64,000 nt of DNA from Tupaia tana (GCA_026018925.1 JAKSZU010000026.1:17537127-17601126), one strand, 5' to 3'; positions 54,721 through 64,000 are shown, counted from the first letter of the stretch. Numbers and translations are program-made. The notes: generated by a model not told the origin, from the sequence alone.

Positions 54721-55569
54721 GTAAAATATTTGTTTTAATCAGAGTCAACACTCTCATCAAGCATACACTATAAGCCAATAAATCTTGAATGTGTGATCTG
54801 ACTGTATTCTCACAAAAAATTCACCAACTAGATCATCTGAAAGTTAAAAAGTCTACTTAAAGCCATATAGCAAGTATATGTGTGTGTGTATACATGCACA
54901 TCAGGAGTGGAAAAGATTTGATCTGAACGCTTTTAATATCACTATTACACTCATCCCATCTTGGAAGAAATGGCTTTTCTTCCTGAGATTATGTTGGTGA
55001 TTAAACCATCTTCCAGATCAAGAGATGCAGACTTCTTCATCCATTCAACCACACAGTCAGTCAATGACTGTATGTCCATTGTTGTCCACTCATCTCTCCC
55101 TCTCTACATCGCCTTTCATGTCTCTCAGAGTAGTCTCTGGGATATTTTCACATCCCAGATTATCTCAGTTTTCCAATGCAAGATGGTGCCTCAGAGATAA
55201 AGCTGCCTAAGGGTTTTCTCTGCGGCCTTATTTAAGGTCATAGTTCAAAGTTCAAACAGTAGCTGTAGCTGGTATTACATGTCAAAGACCACTTGGAAGA
55301 CCCTCAAGGCTAGGACTTGGAGTATTTTAAGGTCATGAGATACTTTAAGGTCTAAGGCATACATCTGAAATTTTAGAAGTAGAAATGAACTTTGAGATTA
55401 TCTAGTTCACCCTCTGGTTTTTACAATGGTGGCAACTTTTCTATAGGCATATGGGTGTTTCTACAAATGTTTGCTCATGTGGTACTTGTGACATACTTAA
55501 CCATAATCTACTAACTCTTGGTAGGTTTCTTCCCCTACTGCATGGAGACACAGAATTCTAAATGTCTTT
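54721..55569. other. Intergenic sequence, no gene recognised
   Basis: A possible decayed antisense MIR at about 54790-54880. Otherwise unassigned. Confidence 0.4.
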
Positions 55570-55583
55570 AAGAACAAGGAACT

Positions 55584-55849
55584 GGGAACCAGCAGTTAGC
55601 GTAATGGCTATGTCGCTGGACTCCCACGTAGTCGACCGCAGTTCGCGTCCCGGACCCGGTGGCTTAGAACTCACACTGGGCGCGTGTGCGTGTGTGCCCA
55701 AGATCCCGAGAGGAGAATGGAGGAGAAGGGATTGTGGCGTGGCCATCCCCCCTGGGGGGTGATTTCTCACTTTCTGTCTCTATGTCTCTCTCTGTCTGTC
55801 TGGCAAGCGCACGTGCCCTGTAGCGAAAAAAAAATCTCTCCAAAAAAAA
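55584..55849 (+). mobile_element. SINE S1, young CpG-rich long form
   Basis: 'GGGAACCAGCAGTTAGCGTA' head, 'GTCGACCGCAGTTCGCGTCC' and a well-kept body. Target-site duplication AAGAACAAGGAACT is exact at 55570-55583 and 55850-55863. Confidence 0.97.
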
Positions 55850-56020
55850 AAGAACAAGGAACTAATATAAGTATTTTTCCTTTTTAATAACACCAATAGT
55901 GAAAGTCCCCATCATTTCTCATCAGTTTCCAGAAATGTGAGAGGACTGAATAATTTCTTAAAGCTTTTAAAACCCTACACTATAGACCAGTTAATAGGCT
56001 CTATCACAATTATCATTTTG

Positions 56021-56282
56021 TTTTGTTTTGTTTTAAATTTACTGGAGGGTACATGCACTTGTCAGGGGTAGAGAGAAACAGAGAAAGACAGAGAGAAAAT
56101 GAGAAAGTATCCCACATGGGAAATGGCCACGCTACAATCCCTTCTCCATTTTCTCTTCTGGGTTTTTGGGCAAGCATGCACATGTGTTCACCATGTTCTT
56201 CAAATTGCAGGGTCTGGGACTTGAACCATGCCATTGACCATGTGGGATCCAACTGCCTTAACCACCATACCACTAGCTGGTC
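56021..56282 (-). mobile_element. SINE S1, long form
   Basis: TTTTG-rich tail, 'GGAGGGTACATGCACTTGTC', head with 'GGGACTTGAACCATGCCATT' ending 'ATACCACTAGCTGGTC'. Target-site duplication CACAATTATCATTTTG (56005-56020) and CACAACTATCCTTTTG (56283-56298). Confidence 0.95.
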
Positions 56283-56298
56283 CACAACTATCCTTTTG

Positions 56299-57855
56299 TA
56301 AACAAGATCTGAGCTACAGGAAACAAAATGTAAAAATTAAAGACAGACACACACATATACTCTTCTATTACTAAATACTCACACATAAGATAGAAGGATA
56401 GATTTAAACCCAACGATCGTGTTCTAATGGAAAGTGAACTTCATGGATTTGTTACCAAAGATTTGACAACCCCATAAGTATCCTTATGTGATAGATATTC
56501 CAAGGCTATAAAAGAATCCATCATCCCTTCTCTAGCCATGGAACCTTCTAGACTAGAGAGTTTAACTTTCAGATGGTACCAAGTTAAGGCTGGATTGAAC
56601 ACAACAGGAAAAGAAGACAAAGTTCAGGGGTATCTGAAGATCACTTTTTCATATAGAGCATTTTTTGTTTGTTTTAAATTTCTTTTTTAAATTCACATTT
56701 AATCATATGTCTTTACAGTGTACATTTCTTTTTCCAGCCCAAATACCATGCATGCCAGTCAAGACAAAAATATTATTACATACATTATCATCAGCAAAGA
56801 GCTTCTCATTTTTTTGTCAGCTAAGGATACTTTTGTTTTTTCCTTCTCCTTTCCCCTCCCTCCCCCCTTCCATAGTAAACTCTTTTTTTGCATTTTATTC
56901 ATTCACAAAAGAGCTTAAACTAAAAATATAGACAAAGCTTGAATCTACTAACAAGTGCACTGTAATTTTCTTCTGAAATATGTTTTTCTCTCTCCATTCC
57001 TCCTTTTACTCAGAAAAGTATAAACTAACTTATTTACAAAAAAAAAAAAAAAAAAGACTGGGTTAATCTCAATTTTATCTGTTATTTGCACAAAGCCCCA
57101 TAAGAATTCAATTTCTGATGCAAGGCAACAGATACTATTGTATTATTGAACTTATGCAAATAGCCATTCTGCCACAAAACAAGAATGCTCACAAATATTT
57201 TTGAATTGCGAAGGGATCAGGAAGGGAGAAAAGTTCATGTTTCAATTTAAAAATTTTTTTTAACAAATTGCTGAACCTATCAGCAATATCAAAAGAAAAT
57301 CAAAATCCTTAAATCTGGAAGACAAAGCATAGAAGAAAATCAGTAATGTTTTAGTCAAAAGTCATAGAATTCTATTTCACCAGTTCAGTCTCATGTAATC
57401 TCTCTTTTTTTTGAATTTGCAGTGTTACTGTGATCCGATCTTTCCATTTAAATCCTACAAGTTAACATTCAACATTGTTATTGATATTTCCAAACTTGTC
57501 CCTACCATTAAGTTGGCCTTTTTCTTGGTCATTTTAGAGCATTTTCTTTAATCCCCAGACAAGGTTGAGACCCCACTTGATTGGACTCAATTTTAACTAC
57601 AGGATGAAATACTGAGTTCTTTGGTAGTTGGCTTACACATGAATTGAAGAGTGTCACCAAGAATTTTCTCTTTTACAACTTTAGTACTGGTCTTTCGCTA
57701 ATCATTCTTTTTTTTTTTTCTTTTTCACCTTATCATGGACTTCATAATTACTATTGTTTATTTGCTTTAAACAAAACTAGTTCTCATATATCAGAAGGCT
57801 TGCAAGGAGATAGGGAAATAAATGAGGAAGCCCAGTTGTAGTTTCTTCACAACTC
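56299..57855. other. AT-rich repeat-poor block, possible antisense 3' UTR-like sequence
   Basis: 56640-57640 reads, on the minus strand, like untranslated mRNA: AT-rich, no repeats, with 'GAATAAAATGCAAAAAAAGA' (an AATAAA signal followed by an A run) near 56885-56905. It could be a retrocopy or a real 3' end. A T/A tract lies at 57039-57056. No coding frame identified. Confidence 0.3.
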
Positions 57856-57866
57856 AAAATCTGGTA

Positions 57867-58125
57867 CAGATGGGAACAGGAGGCGGTGTAATGTGCATTG
57901 CTCGACTCCCATATGGCCAAATGAGGTTTGAATCCCAGGCCCATGGCTTGAAATTCAAGCTGGGCACATGAGTGTGTATGCCCAAAATCCTGAAAGGAGA
58001 ATGAAGGAGACGGGATTGCAGTGTAGCCAACTACCCTGGGGGGTGATTTCTCGCTTTCTGTCTCTTTGTCTCTGTCTCTCTTGTGAGCAAGCACACACGC
58101 TGATAGCAAAAAACTCTCTAAAAAT
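57867..58125 (+). mobile_element. SINE S1, long form
   Basis: 'GGGAACAGGAGGCGGTGTAA' head, diverged, with an intact body and 'GCTGATAGCAAAAAAC' terminus. Target-site duplication AAAATCTGGTA at 57856-57866 and 58126-58136. Confidence 0.93.
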
Positions 58126-58136
58126 AAAATCTGGTA

Positions 58137-59049
58137 AAGGTGAAAAAAGGTCTCTCCTCGTTCACTCTGCTAACTCTCTGTGAAAACTGCTGGGCACCCT
58201 CATAAATTTCCCTATTGTGTTAAGCCCATTTGCTCAGGACCAACAAGCAAAAAGATGAAATCATAAAAGCCACTGGAAACAAATATCCTAAACCCCAGAT
58301 CTCTGTTGCAGAGGGTGGCATTTACAAAAGAAATCTGGAAAAAAGCCAAAAAAAAAAAAAAAAAAAGGGCTGCACCCTGTCAGACTCAGAGGCAAGATTA
58401 TAACACATAAGATCAGGGACTCCCAACAGAGTTGCCATTCAAAAGGTGACTGACTGAACATGACTTTCTTTGTCTTTCAAAGAGAGGTGACACCATCCCA
58501 CAGGCACCTCCCCAACAAGAAGCCAAAGCCTCAAGGTCTGTGACTAAAACCACCATCAACCTTTTTAAAACAATGCAACTTTAACACCCAAGGAATTTTG
58601 CCTGAGGGGAAAACCTCACAATCCTTTGGACTGTAGGAGCTGGGTGTCAGGGAAACATGCCAAGGGACACAGGTGAGCAAAAGAAACAGAAAATGAAAAA
58701 AGTTGGGGTGACGACCTGGAAAAGGAATCCCAGGCAAACTAGAAAATAGAAAATTACCGGCTTGGGGATGGTCGTTGGCTGGGTATTTTTTGGTTTTGCA
58801 CACCATGAGCTTTGTCTCTGCTGCAGTATTCCGTTGGAACGTAGAGAGGACCAAGACAAGGAAACAAGCCATCCTGGGGTGCTACTGCACCTACTTTGCC
58901 CAGCTGTCCTTGGAACCACATATACAAATCTTGGATGTTCAGGTGCCACCATCTTTCCTGGATGGAATTGTACCCCCTCTCGGTTGTTATTTGTCTTCCT
59001 GGTCTTCAGTGGGAAGACTGAACTTTGGGTTGGCCCAAGCAGCCTGGTA
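58137..59049. other. Intergenic sequence with overlapping long frames
   Basis: 58531-59151 is open over 110-150 codons in four frames on both strands at once. That points to low stop density rather than a gene. No domain recognised. A pure A tract of about 18 bases occurs at 58349-58366. Confidence 0.4.
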
Positions 59050-59150
59050 TCCACTCTCTGCCACTTACTGGGTATGCCACGTTGGCCAGGAAACTTTGTC
59101 ATCTCTTCAAGATGTACTATCCTTGTCTGTCACATGAAGATGCTAATCTA
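59050..59150 (+). mobile_element. MIR fragment
   Basis: 'CACTCTCTGCCACTTACTGG' and 'AGGAAACTTTGTCATCTCTT' follow MIR order. It overlaps the end of the long chance frames. Confidence 0.65.
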
Positions 59151-59181
59151 AACACCATTGGATTATGTTAAAGATTTAATG

Positions 59182-59386
59182 AGGACCAGCTGGTGGCATG
59201 GTGATTAAGGTGGCTAGATTCCACATGGCCAACGGTGAGATTAAGTCTTGGACCCAGAGGCTTAAACACATCAGGTATGTGTATGTGGCCAAAATCCCAA
59301 AAAGGAAGAGAGATGGAGGAGAAGGGAAGGCAAGATAACTATACCCATGCCCCCTGGAGAGTGCTTTCCCACCTTCTGTCTCTTTT

Positions 59387-59437
<51 letters not shown>

Positions 59438-59475
59438 TGAGTATGTATGCTCCAGGGCAATGTGTTAGAAAATAA
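59182..59475 (+). mobile_element. SINE S1-related, long form with expanded CT repeat
   Basis: 'AGGACCAGCTGGTGGCATGG' head with a diverged B box, body with an extra 'AAGGGAAGGCAAGATAACTA', about 44 bp of (CT)n (59391-59434) and terminus 'GCTCCAGGGCAATGTG'. Confidence 0.85.
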
Positions 59476-59482
59476 TAAAATA

Positions 59483-59716
59483 GGGCCAGCAGGTTAAGGT
59501 GCTGGACTCCCATGTAGGTGACTGATTTTTGAGTCCCAGACCCAGCCACTTGAAACTCATGTGTGTGCATGTGTGCCCAAAATCCTGAGAAGAGAATAGA
59601 GGAGAAGTGATTGCAGCACGGCCATCCCTTCTGGGGGTGGTTTCTTGCTTTCTGTCTCTCTGTTACTCTAGCAAGCATATACACCCTACAGCAAAAACAT
59701 CTCTCAAAAAAAAAAT
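59483..59716 (+). mobile_element. SINE S1, long form, head-shortened
   Basis: 'GGCCAGCAGGTTAAGGTGCT' lacks about 10 bp of the A-box region. Body and terminus intact. Flanked by AATAATAAAATAG-type copies before 59483 and after 59716. It inserted at the tail of the S1 before it. Confidence 0.92.
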
Positions 59717-59778
59717 AATAATACTAAAATAGAGGATGGAAAGAGTCTGATTGTCAGAAAGCAAATATAAATAATATG

Positions 59779-59902
59779 AGGCATATTCAAAAAGATCACA
59801 AAACATGTGTGTGAAAAAACTATGTATAAAGGTCAAAATTGTTTTGCGCCAAAATAAATTCATACCTTAATTTCATTCTCCACAAACTTCTTGATGTCTC
59901 CT
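59779..59902. mobile_element. Palindromic MITE-like element, copy 2
   Basis: 'GAGGCATATTCAAAAAGATC' on the left and 'CACAAACTTCTTGATGTCTC' on the right are imperfect inverted ends. The centre 'GCGCCAAAATAAATTCATAC' parallels 'ACCCAAATTAATTCTCACTT' in the copy at 26.3 kb. Confidence 0.6.
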
Positions 59903-60379
59903 TACAATAGTTTCCTTCTTCTGTCCTCTGCTACCTCTCTGAATTAAATTCTCTTTATTAAATGCCTGAAACAACTTTTAGAACATTACTGTATTAGGTC
60001 AACTCTGCAAGAAGAATGAATAATTTCTCTCCTTGCAGTGGGGGAAGACAGATCTGGGAACTAGGAATGTAATTACCATTCTTACATTACTTTGGGTATA
60101 TTTTCTTTTTCTCAACAACCAAAGCAATGACAGCAACGAGATTCTGCATCTGAGAAGTTATTATACTTGCAAATCACTCTTTAAATAATGGTAGACCTTT
60201 AAAGACAATCTAAGAATCCTGGAACTACCTTGCTAACAAATAAAAGGGGGAATGGAAAAATAGTCTACATTATAGGAAATTTTCAATTTTGTATAACTGG
60301 CATTTAATTGGGTAATCATAGCAACAAAAATTAGAAAAAATATATATTTTTTAAGTAACACTAACTTACACTTCCTAAA
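59903..60379. other. AT-rich intergenic sequence
   Basis: Nothing assignable. Confidence 0.4.
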
Positions 60380-60565
60380 CAGTATACACTAAGTGCTCCA
60401 CAAAACACTGTATGCACATTTCCTCATGAATTTTCAATGTAAGCCTTCTAGAAAAGGACTGTTCATGTATCTTACCGAAGAGGAAGTCGTATCTTGGAGA
60501 AGTGGCATGTCTTGCCCTAAACTATGCACCAGTAGGCAGTGGAGCCATGATAAGAATCACAATCC
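60380..60565 (-). mobile_element. MIR, antisense
   Basis: 'CACTAAGTGCTCCACAAAAC', 'GTATGCACATTTCCTCATGA' and 'TCTTACCGAAGAGGAAGTCG' match antisense MIR. Confidence 0.65.
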
Positions 60566-60567
60566 TC

Positions 60568-60728
60568 GGGCCAGCAGGTGGCGTGGTGGTTAAGTCGCTG
60601 GACTCCCACACAGCCAACGAAGTTCAAGTCCCAGACCTGGCCTCTTGCTTTCTCACTTTCCCTTTCTCTCTCTCATCAAATTAAAAAATAATAATAAATA
60701 AAAATTAAATAAATATATTTTTTAAAAA
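60568..60728 (+). mobile_element. SINE S1, short form
   Basis: 'GGGCCAGCAGGTGGCGTGGT' head, 'CTTTCTCACTTTCCCTTTCT', 'CTCTCATCAAATTAAAAAAT' and an AAAT-rich tail. Follows the MIR. Confidence 0.93.
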
Positions 60729-60864
60729 CATCATGATCTTTTTACTTACTTCAAAGACTGAGCTCTTATCATGCCCTGGGATAAGAGCTTTTTATTTTTA
60801 CTTTTTTGGAACTATTACAAACCTATATCTCTCAATCTTTCTGCCTGCCAGTGTGTGACATTCT

Positions 60865-61110
60865 TTTATTTTATTTTTTTAATTGCTACAGGGCACATGC
60901 ACTCACCAGAGAGAGAGGGAGAGAAAGAGAAAGTATCCCCCAGTGGGGTATGACCATACCACAATCCCGTCTCATTTCTCCAATATTTGAGATGTGGAGC
61001 ACATCCTCACATACTTGGCACATTTTTAAAGCCACAGAGGATTGGATTTGAATCGCAGTCAGCCATTGGCATTCGGCTCCCTTAACCATTAGGCTACAGG
61101 GCCAATCTCT
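60865..61110 (-). mobile_element. SINE S1-related, older subfamily
   Basis: TTTTA-rich tail, 'GCTACAGGGCACATGCACTC', GA tract, head with 'GGATTTGAATCGCAGTCAGC' ending 'TAGGCTACAGGGCCA'. Resembles the copy at 28.7 kb. Confidence 0.8.
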
Positions 61111-61159
61111 GTCCATGATGCTCTGTTTCTATGTCTCTCTGTTGTCTATGAGTCTTTCT

Positions 61160-61640
61160 CTCCATGTCTCACACATACACACACACATACACATCATTCC
61201 CATGCCACTCACACAGCTGCACAAACACATGCACATTAACACACACCTGTACTACATACACATACACCACATACACAGGTATATCATACTCTTCACACTC
61301 AGACACCACATTCACACAAACACATGTACTGTGCCGACACGTACACAACACACATACTCACATACATATTCACAAACTGGATTCACACACAGCCCACTCT
61401 TAGACACACCTACATACCACATACAAACACAAGCCCACCGGCCACACCACACACATACACAAATACAACATACACTCCACACATACTGTCATGAACACAC
61501 TTAACTTATACACTCATCCAACAGACACATGTACTATACGCATCTCTCTACTCGTACACGGTTCACGCACAAACCATGTGTACATAAACATTCACCCACT
61601 GTATACACATTCTATACACACACATACACACAGACAGCAC
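61160..61640 (+). repeat. Imperfect CA-rich low-complexity tract
   Basis: About 480 bp dominated by ACACA/CATACA motifs without a clean unit. It keeps several frames open as His/Thr-rich peptide (up to 129 codons). It borders S1 copies on both sides. Confidence 0.9.
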
Positions 61641-61699
61641 TGGCCAGCAGTTAGGCTAACACACTTATTCCCTGCATTCATTCATTCATTCATTTTCTT

Positions 61700-61937
61700 T
61701 AGAGAGGTTTTTTTTTTTAAGAGATGTTTGCTATAGGGCACTCACCAGAGAGACAGAGAGATACAGAGACACAGAAAGTGAGAAATCACCTCCCAGGAGG
61801 GTGCCCATGCTGCAATCCCTTCTTCATTCTCCTCTCAAGATTTTGGGCATGCATGCACACACACCTGGCAAACCATGGGTTCAGGACTCAAACCATAGTC
61901 CGCCATGTGAGAATCCAGAGCCTTAACCTACTGGCCC
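61700..61937 (-). mobile_element. SINE S1, long form
   Basis: (CATT)n then a T tract, 'TTTGCTATAGGGCACTCACC', head with 'GGACTCAAACCATAGTCCGC' ending 'CTTAACCTACTGGCCC'. Slightly shortened at the A-box side. Confidence 0.92.
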
Positions 61938-61971
61938 CTACTTTATGATTTCTTATTTACATTTAATTTTT

Positions 61972-62214
61972 TTTTTGGAGAGGTTTTTGCTATAGGGCAT
62001 GTGCACTTGCCAGAAAGACAGAGAGAGACAGAAAGTGAGAAATCATCCCCCCCAAGGGAGGATGGCCACGCCACAATCCCTTCTCCTCTCAGGATCTTGA
62101 GCACACAAGCACACGCGCCTGGTGTGAGTTTAAGTCACCAGGTCCAGGAGTTGAACCACTGTCAGTCGAGCATGGGAGTCCAGCAACATAGCCATTATAC
62201 CAACTGCTGGTCCC
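61972..62214 (-). mobile_element. SINE S1, long form, young-type
   Basis: 'GGAGAGGTTTTTGCTATAGG', 'GGAGGATGGCCACGCCACAA', head 'ACCAACTGCTGGTCCC'. Target-site duplication ACATTTAATTTTT at 61959-61971 and 62215-62227. Confidence 0.95.
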
Positions 62215-62346
62215 ACATTTAATTTTTATATACCTCTATAGCACACAATATCATTTTCCAGGGTATGCATGCGATACATGACAAGTCAAGAATCTTACCG
62301 TAGATGTCATTGTCATAGGAGAACTCTACATTCTTTAAAAAAAAAA

Positions 62347-62454
62347 ATTATCTATTTATTTATTGTGATTTTCAAGCCACCAGGTCTAGATCTCAAACCA
62401 CGGTCAGCCATGTGAAAATCCAACACCCTAACCACCATGCCACCTGCTGGCCCC
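62347..62454 (-). mobile_element. SINE S1, head-only fragment
   Basis: 'TTATCTATTTATTTATTGTG' then 'ATTTTCAAGCCACCAGG' and the complete reversed head to 'CACCTGCTGGCCCC'. The body is lost, leaving head plus an A/T tail. Confidence 0.85.
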
Positions 62455-62465
62455 ATTACATTCTT

Positions 62466-62736
62466 TTCTTTTTTTTTTTTTCTTTTTTTGGGAGAGGTTT
62501 TTGCTATAGGGCGCATGCGCTCGCCAGACAGAGAGAGACAGAGAGACAGAAAGCAGGAAATCACCCCCCGGGGGGGTGGCCACGCCGCAATCCCTTCTCC
62601 TCCATTCTCCTCTTGGGATCTTGGGCACGCACGCACACGCGCCCGGCGTGAGTTTAAGCCACCGGGTCCGGGACTCGAACCGCGGTCAACTACGTGGGAG
62701 TCCAGCAACATAGCCATTACGCTAACTGCTGGTCCC
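62466..62736 (-). mobile_element. SINE S1, youngest-looking long form
   Basis: Very CpG-rich ('GGGACTCGAACCGCGGTCAA', 'CGCACGCACACGCGCCCGGC'). Target-site duplication GGCCCCATTACATTCTT is exact over 17 bp at 62449-62465 and 62737-62753. Inserted at the head end of the S1 fragment at 62347-62454. Confidence 0.97.
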
Positions 62737-62835
62737 GGCCCCATTACATTCTTAAGTCTATCAAGTATTTCTCCCCTGAGCTCCTCTCACTCTTTTACCT
62801 ACCCCTTTCCCCATAGTCTCTAGTATCATTCTTAA

Positions 62836-63050
62836 GTTTTTTCTTTCTGTCTTCCATGAGCAAGAGAGAAAGCACGCGCAACAGAACACCGCAGCTGGAC
62901 ACATCCCTGCGTCCTTAGCGTCAGCTGACTCTAGGTTATGGACATGCACTTGCCCAGCATATGCACGGAGATCTGCAGCAGCGAATCTGGAACCTTCCCA
63001 GATGGTCAGCCTCACTGACCATCGTGTGACTGCACTACCAACTAGCCCTC
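62836..63050 (-). mobile_element. SINE S2
   Basis: 'CTGTCTTCCATGAGCAAGAG', 'AGCACGCGCAACAGAACACC', 'GACATGCACTTGCCCAGCAT' and right end 'TGCACTACCAACTAGCCC'. The most CpG-rich S2 copy. Confidence 0.62.
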
Positions 63051-64000
63051 CACGAAAATGTAGGGGAGGCTAAATGTTTATAAACTCCCACATTTGCAGG
63101 CCAACCAGTCTTGACAGAGCAAAATAGATCATAACTCGAATTTCTAAAATTTCTATGAGACGCTCTTTATTTGTAATGTTTTTGCTATGATTCTTGGACA
63201 CAACCTTCTAAAGTTCTATAGTTTCTATTGGCAGACTCTTGAGATTGGTTTGCATTTCTGAAGCAATGCTCTTAAACCTTAAAGTCATAGATACTTGTTT
63301 TATTTAAGAACCAGAGTTCAGGGTTCTAGTACCAGCTTTGGCACTCATCAGCCTGCAAGGTCTCACCCTCTCTCTGAGACTCAGTTTTGCAATCTATATA
63401 GTGGGACAGATACACCCTCATTTTTCCCCTTCTTCCACCCCAAGGTGTCTCCCGGGACTTCTTACCAGAAACTGTACCTCCACTGAACACAGTTTGGAAA
63501 TGGTCAAAGTAACAAATTCCCCACTCTCTTTTAGCTCTGACATTTTGCAAGTTATATAAAAATGAATAATAATATGAAATATGGAAAATTGGATGCAAAA
63601 AGAACCAGTCATAGCACATACTCCAAAACCAAAGATACACGACACCTTGGATATTCATTTTTGTGCTCTCTGTGCTAAGATGCTGCTTGGCAGCATGGGT
63701 AATTAGGGGTTTCGTGGTGTGGTTTTGGCTGGCCTTCTGTAATTTGTACTTTTGTATCCACAAACTCAACCATTGAAAAATCCTAAATCCCTGTCATCTG
63801 GCCCTACATCTTTCTTAGACAGGAATGAATGACTGGAGTAGTGAGAGGCAGTCTCTTTTACAAAATGCTGTTAGAGTTGGTCTGTAACACACTGTTTATT
63901 GGAGCACAGTTGCGAGTATTCTCCAGAGTTTGCTTATCAAGAGCTTGATGGGCTTGGAGGGTCCACAGATTTCATTGAGTCTTTCTCTGTTCCTCTGGTT
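63051..64000. other. Intergenic sequence with a MIR-like fragment
   Basis: 63310-63420 has 'GGGTTCTAGTACCAGCTTTG' and 'GAGACTCAGTTTTGCAATCT', a plus-strand MIR. The rest is unassigned. A 147-codon minus-strand frame (63326-63769) overlaps the MIR and lacks a domain. Confidence 0.45.

Noticed and set aside
58531..59151. Overlapping 113-151 codon frames on both strands.
   Set aside because: Open in several frames at once, no recognisable domain, and overlapping a MIR at the 3' end. Most simply low stop density.
63326..63769. 147-codon minus-strand frame.
   Set aside because: Overlaps a MIR fragment and shows no domain.
1..64000. Alu, B1, carnivore SINEC or lagomorph C repeats.
   Set aside because: Searched by eye for their characteristic openings and found none. 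This argues against higher primates, murids, carnivores and rabbits, but does not fix the species.
1..64000. tRNA or other structural RNA genes.
   Set aside because: Every tRNA-like A/B box pair I found belongs to an S1, S2 or MIR element with a SINE body and tail; none folds as an intact standalone tRNA gene by inspection.

Overview
This window is mammalian nuclear DNA with no convincing protein-coding gene. Every long open frame I examined lies in an interspersed repeat, in low-complexity DNA, or shows no recognisable domain. Ancient repeats place it in a placental mammal: MIR, L2, MER5-type hAT, a MER2-like Tigger relative, MLT1/MST-type MaLR LTRs and L1MA/L1M 3' ends. I saw no Alu, B1/B2 or carnivore SINEC copies. 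The lineage-specific component is a tRNA-derived SINE family, called S1 here. It has more than 50 copies and covers very roughly a fifth of the window. I do not recognise it with certainty. A colugo or another lineage without recent 7SL SINEs would fit, but the species call is an inference I cannot verify.

S1 occurs in three architectures. The long form is about 250-290 bp: a tRNA-like head with pol III A and B boxes, a body ending in a CT-rich tract and a conserved 'CCCTATAGCAAAA' end, then poly-A. The short form is about 160-190 bp: the head, a pyrimidine stretch, 'ATCAAATTAAAA' and an (AAAT)n tail. Two or more intermediates join the head directly to the CT tract and the long-form terminus. 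A second tRNA-related SINE-like family (S2, about 215-245 bp) appears six times, always on the minus strand.

Layout: 0-9 kb has S1 copies, an apparent twin-primed L1 at about 6.15-6.6 kb and a related L1 fragment on the minus strand. 9-17 kb has MaLR LTRs, a diverged local duplication (12.9/15.5 kb) in which one copy carries an S1 insertion and the other preserves the empty site, and an old L1M interrupted by S1 and S2. 17-30 kb has S1 copies, an L1 3' end at 22.5 kb, the first two of three mariner-type MITEs, and L2. 30-45 kb has the third MITE, a pair of short-form S1 copies in tandem, an L1MA tail split by a young S1, an MLT1 LTR carrying S2 and hAT insertions, and a MER2-like element. 45-64 kb has a 210-bp near-identical direct repeat bracketing an S1 copy at 50.9-51.6 kb, a MaLR LTR at 54 kb, tandem S1 copies at 59 kb, a CA-rich tract at 61 kb and an S1 inserted beside another S1 with a perfect 17-bp target-site duplication at 62.5 kb.

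The stretches between repeats hold no gene I can support. Some may be conserved noncoding sequence, judged only by being repeat-free and containing homeodomain-like TAAT clusters. No previously undescribed functional system is evident. The interest lies in the SINE family, the mariner MITEs and several clear structural events.
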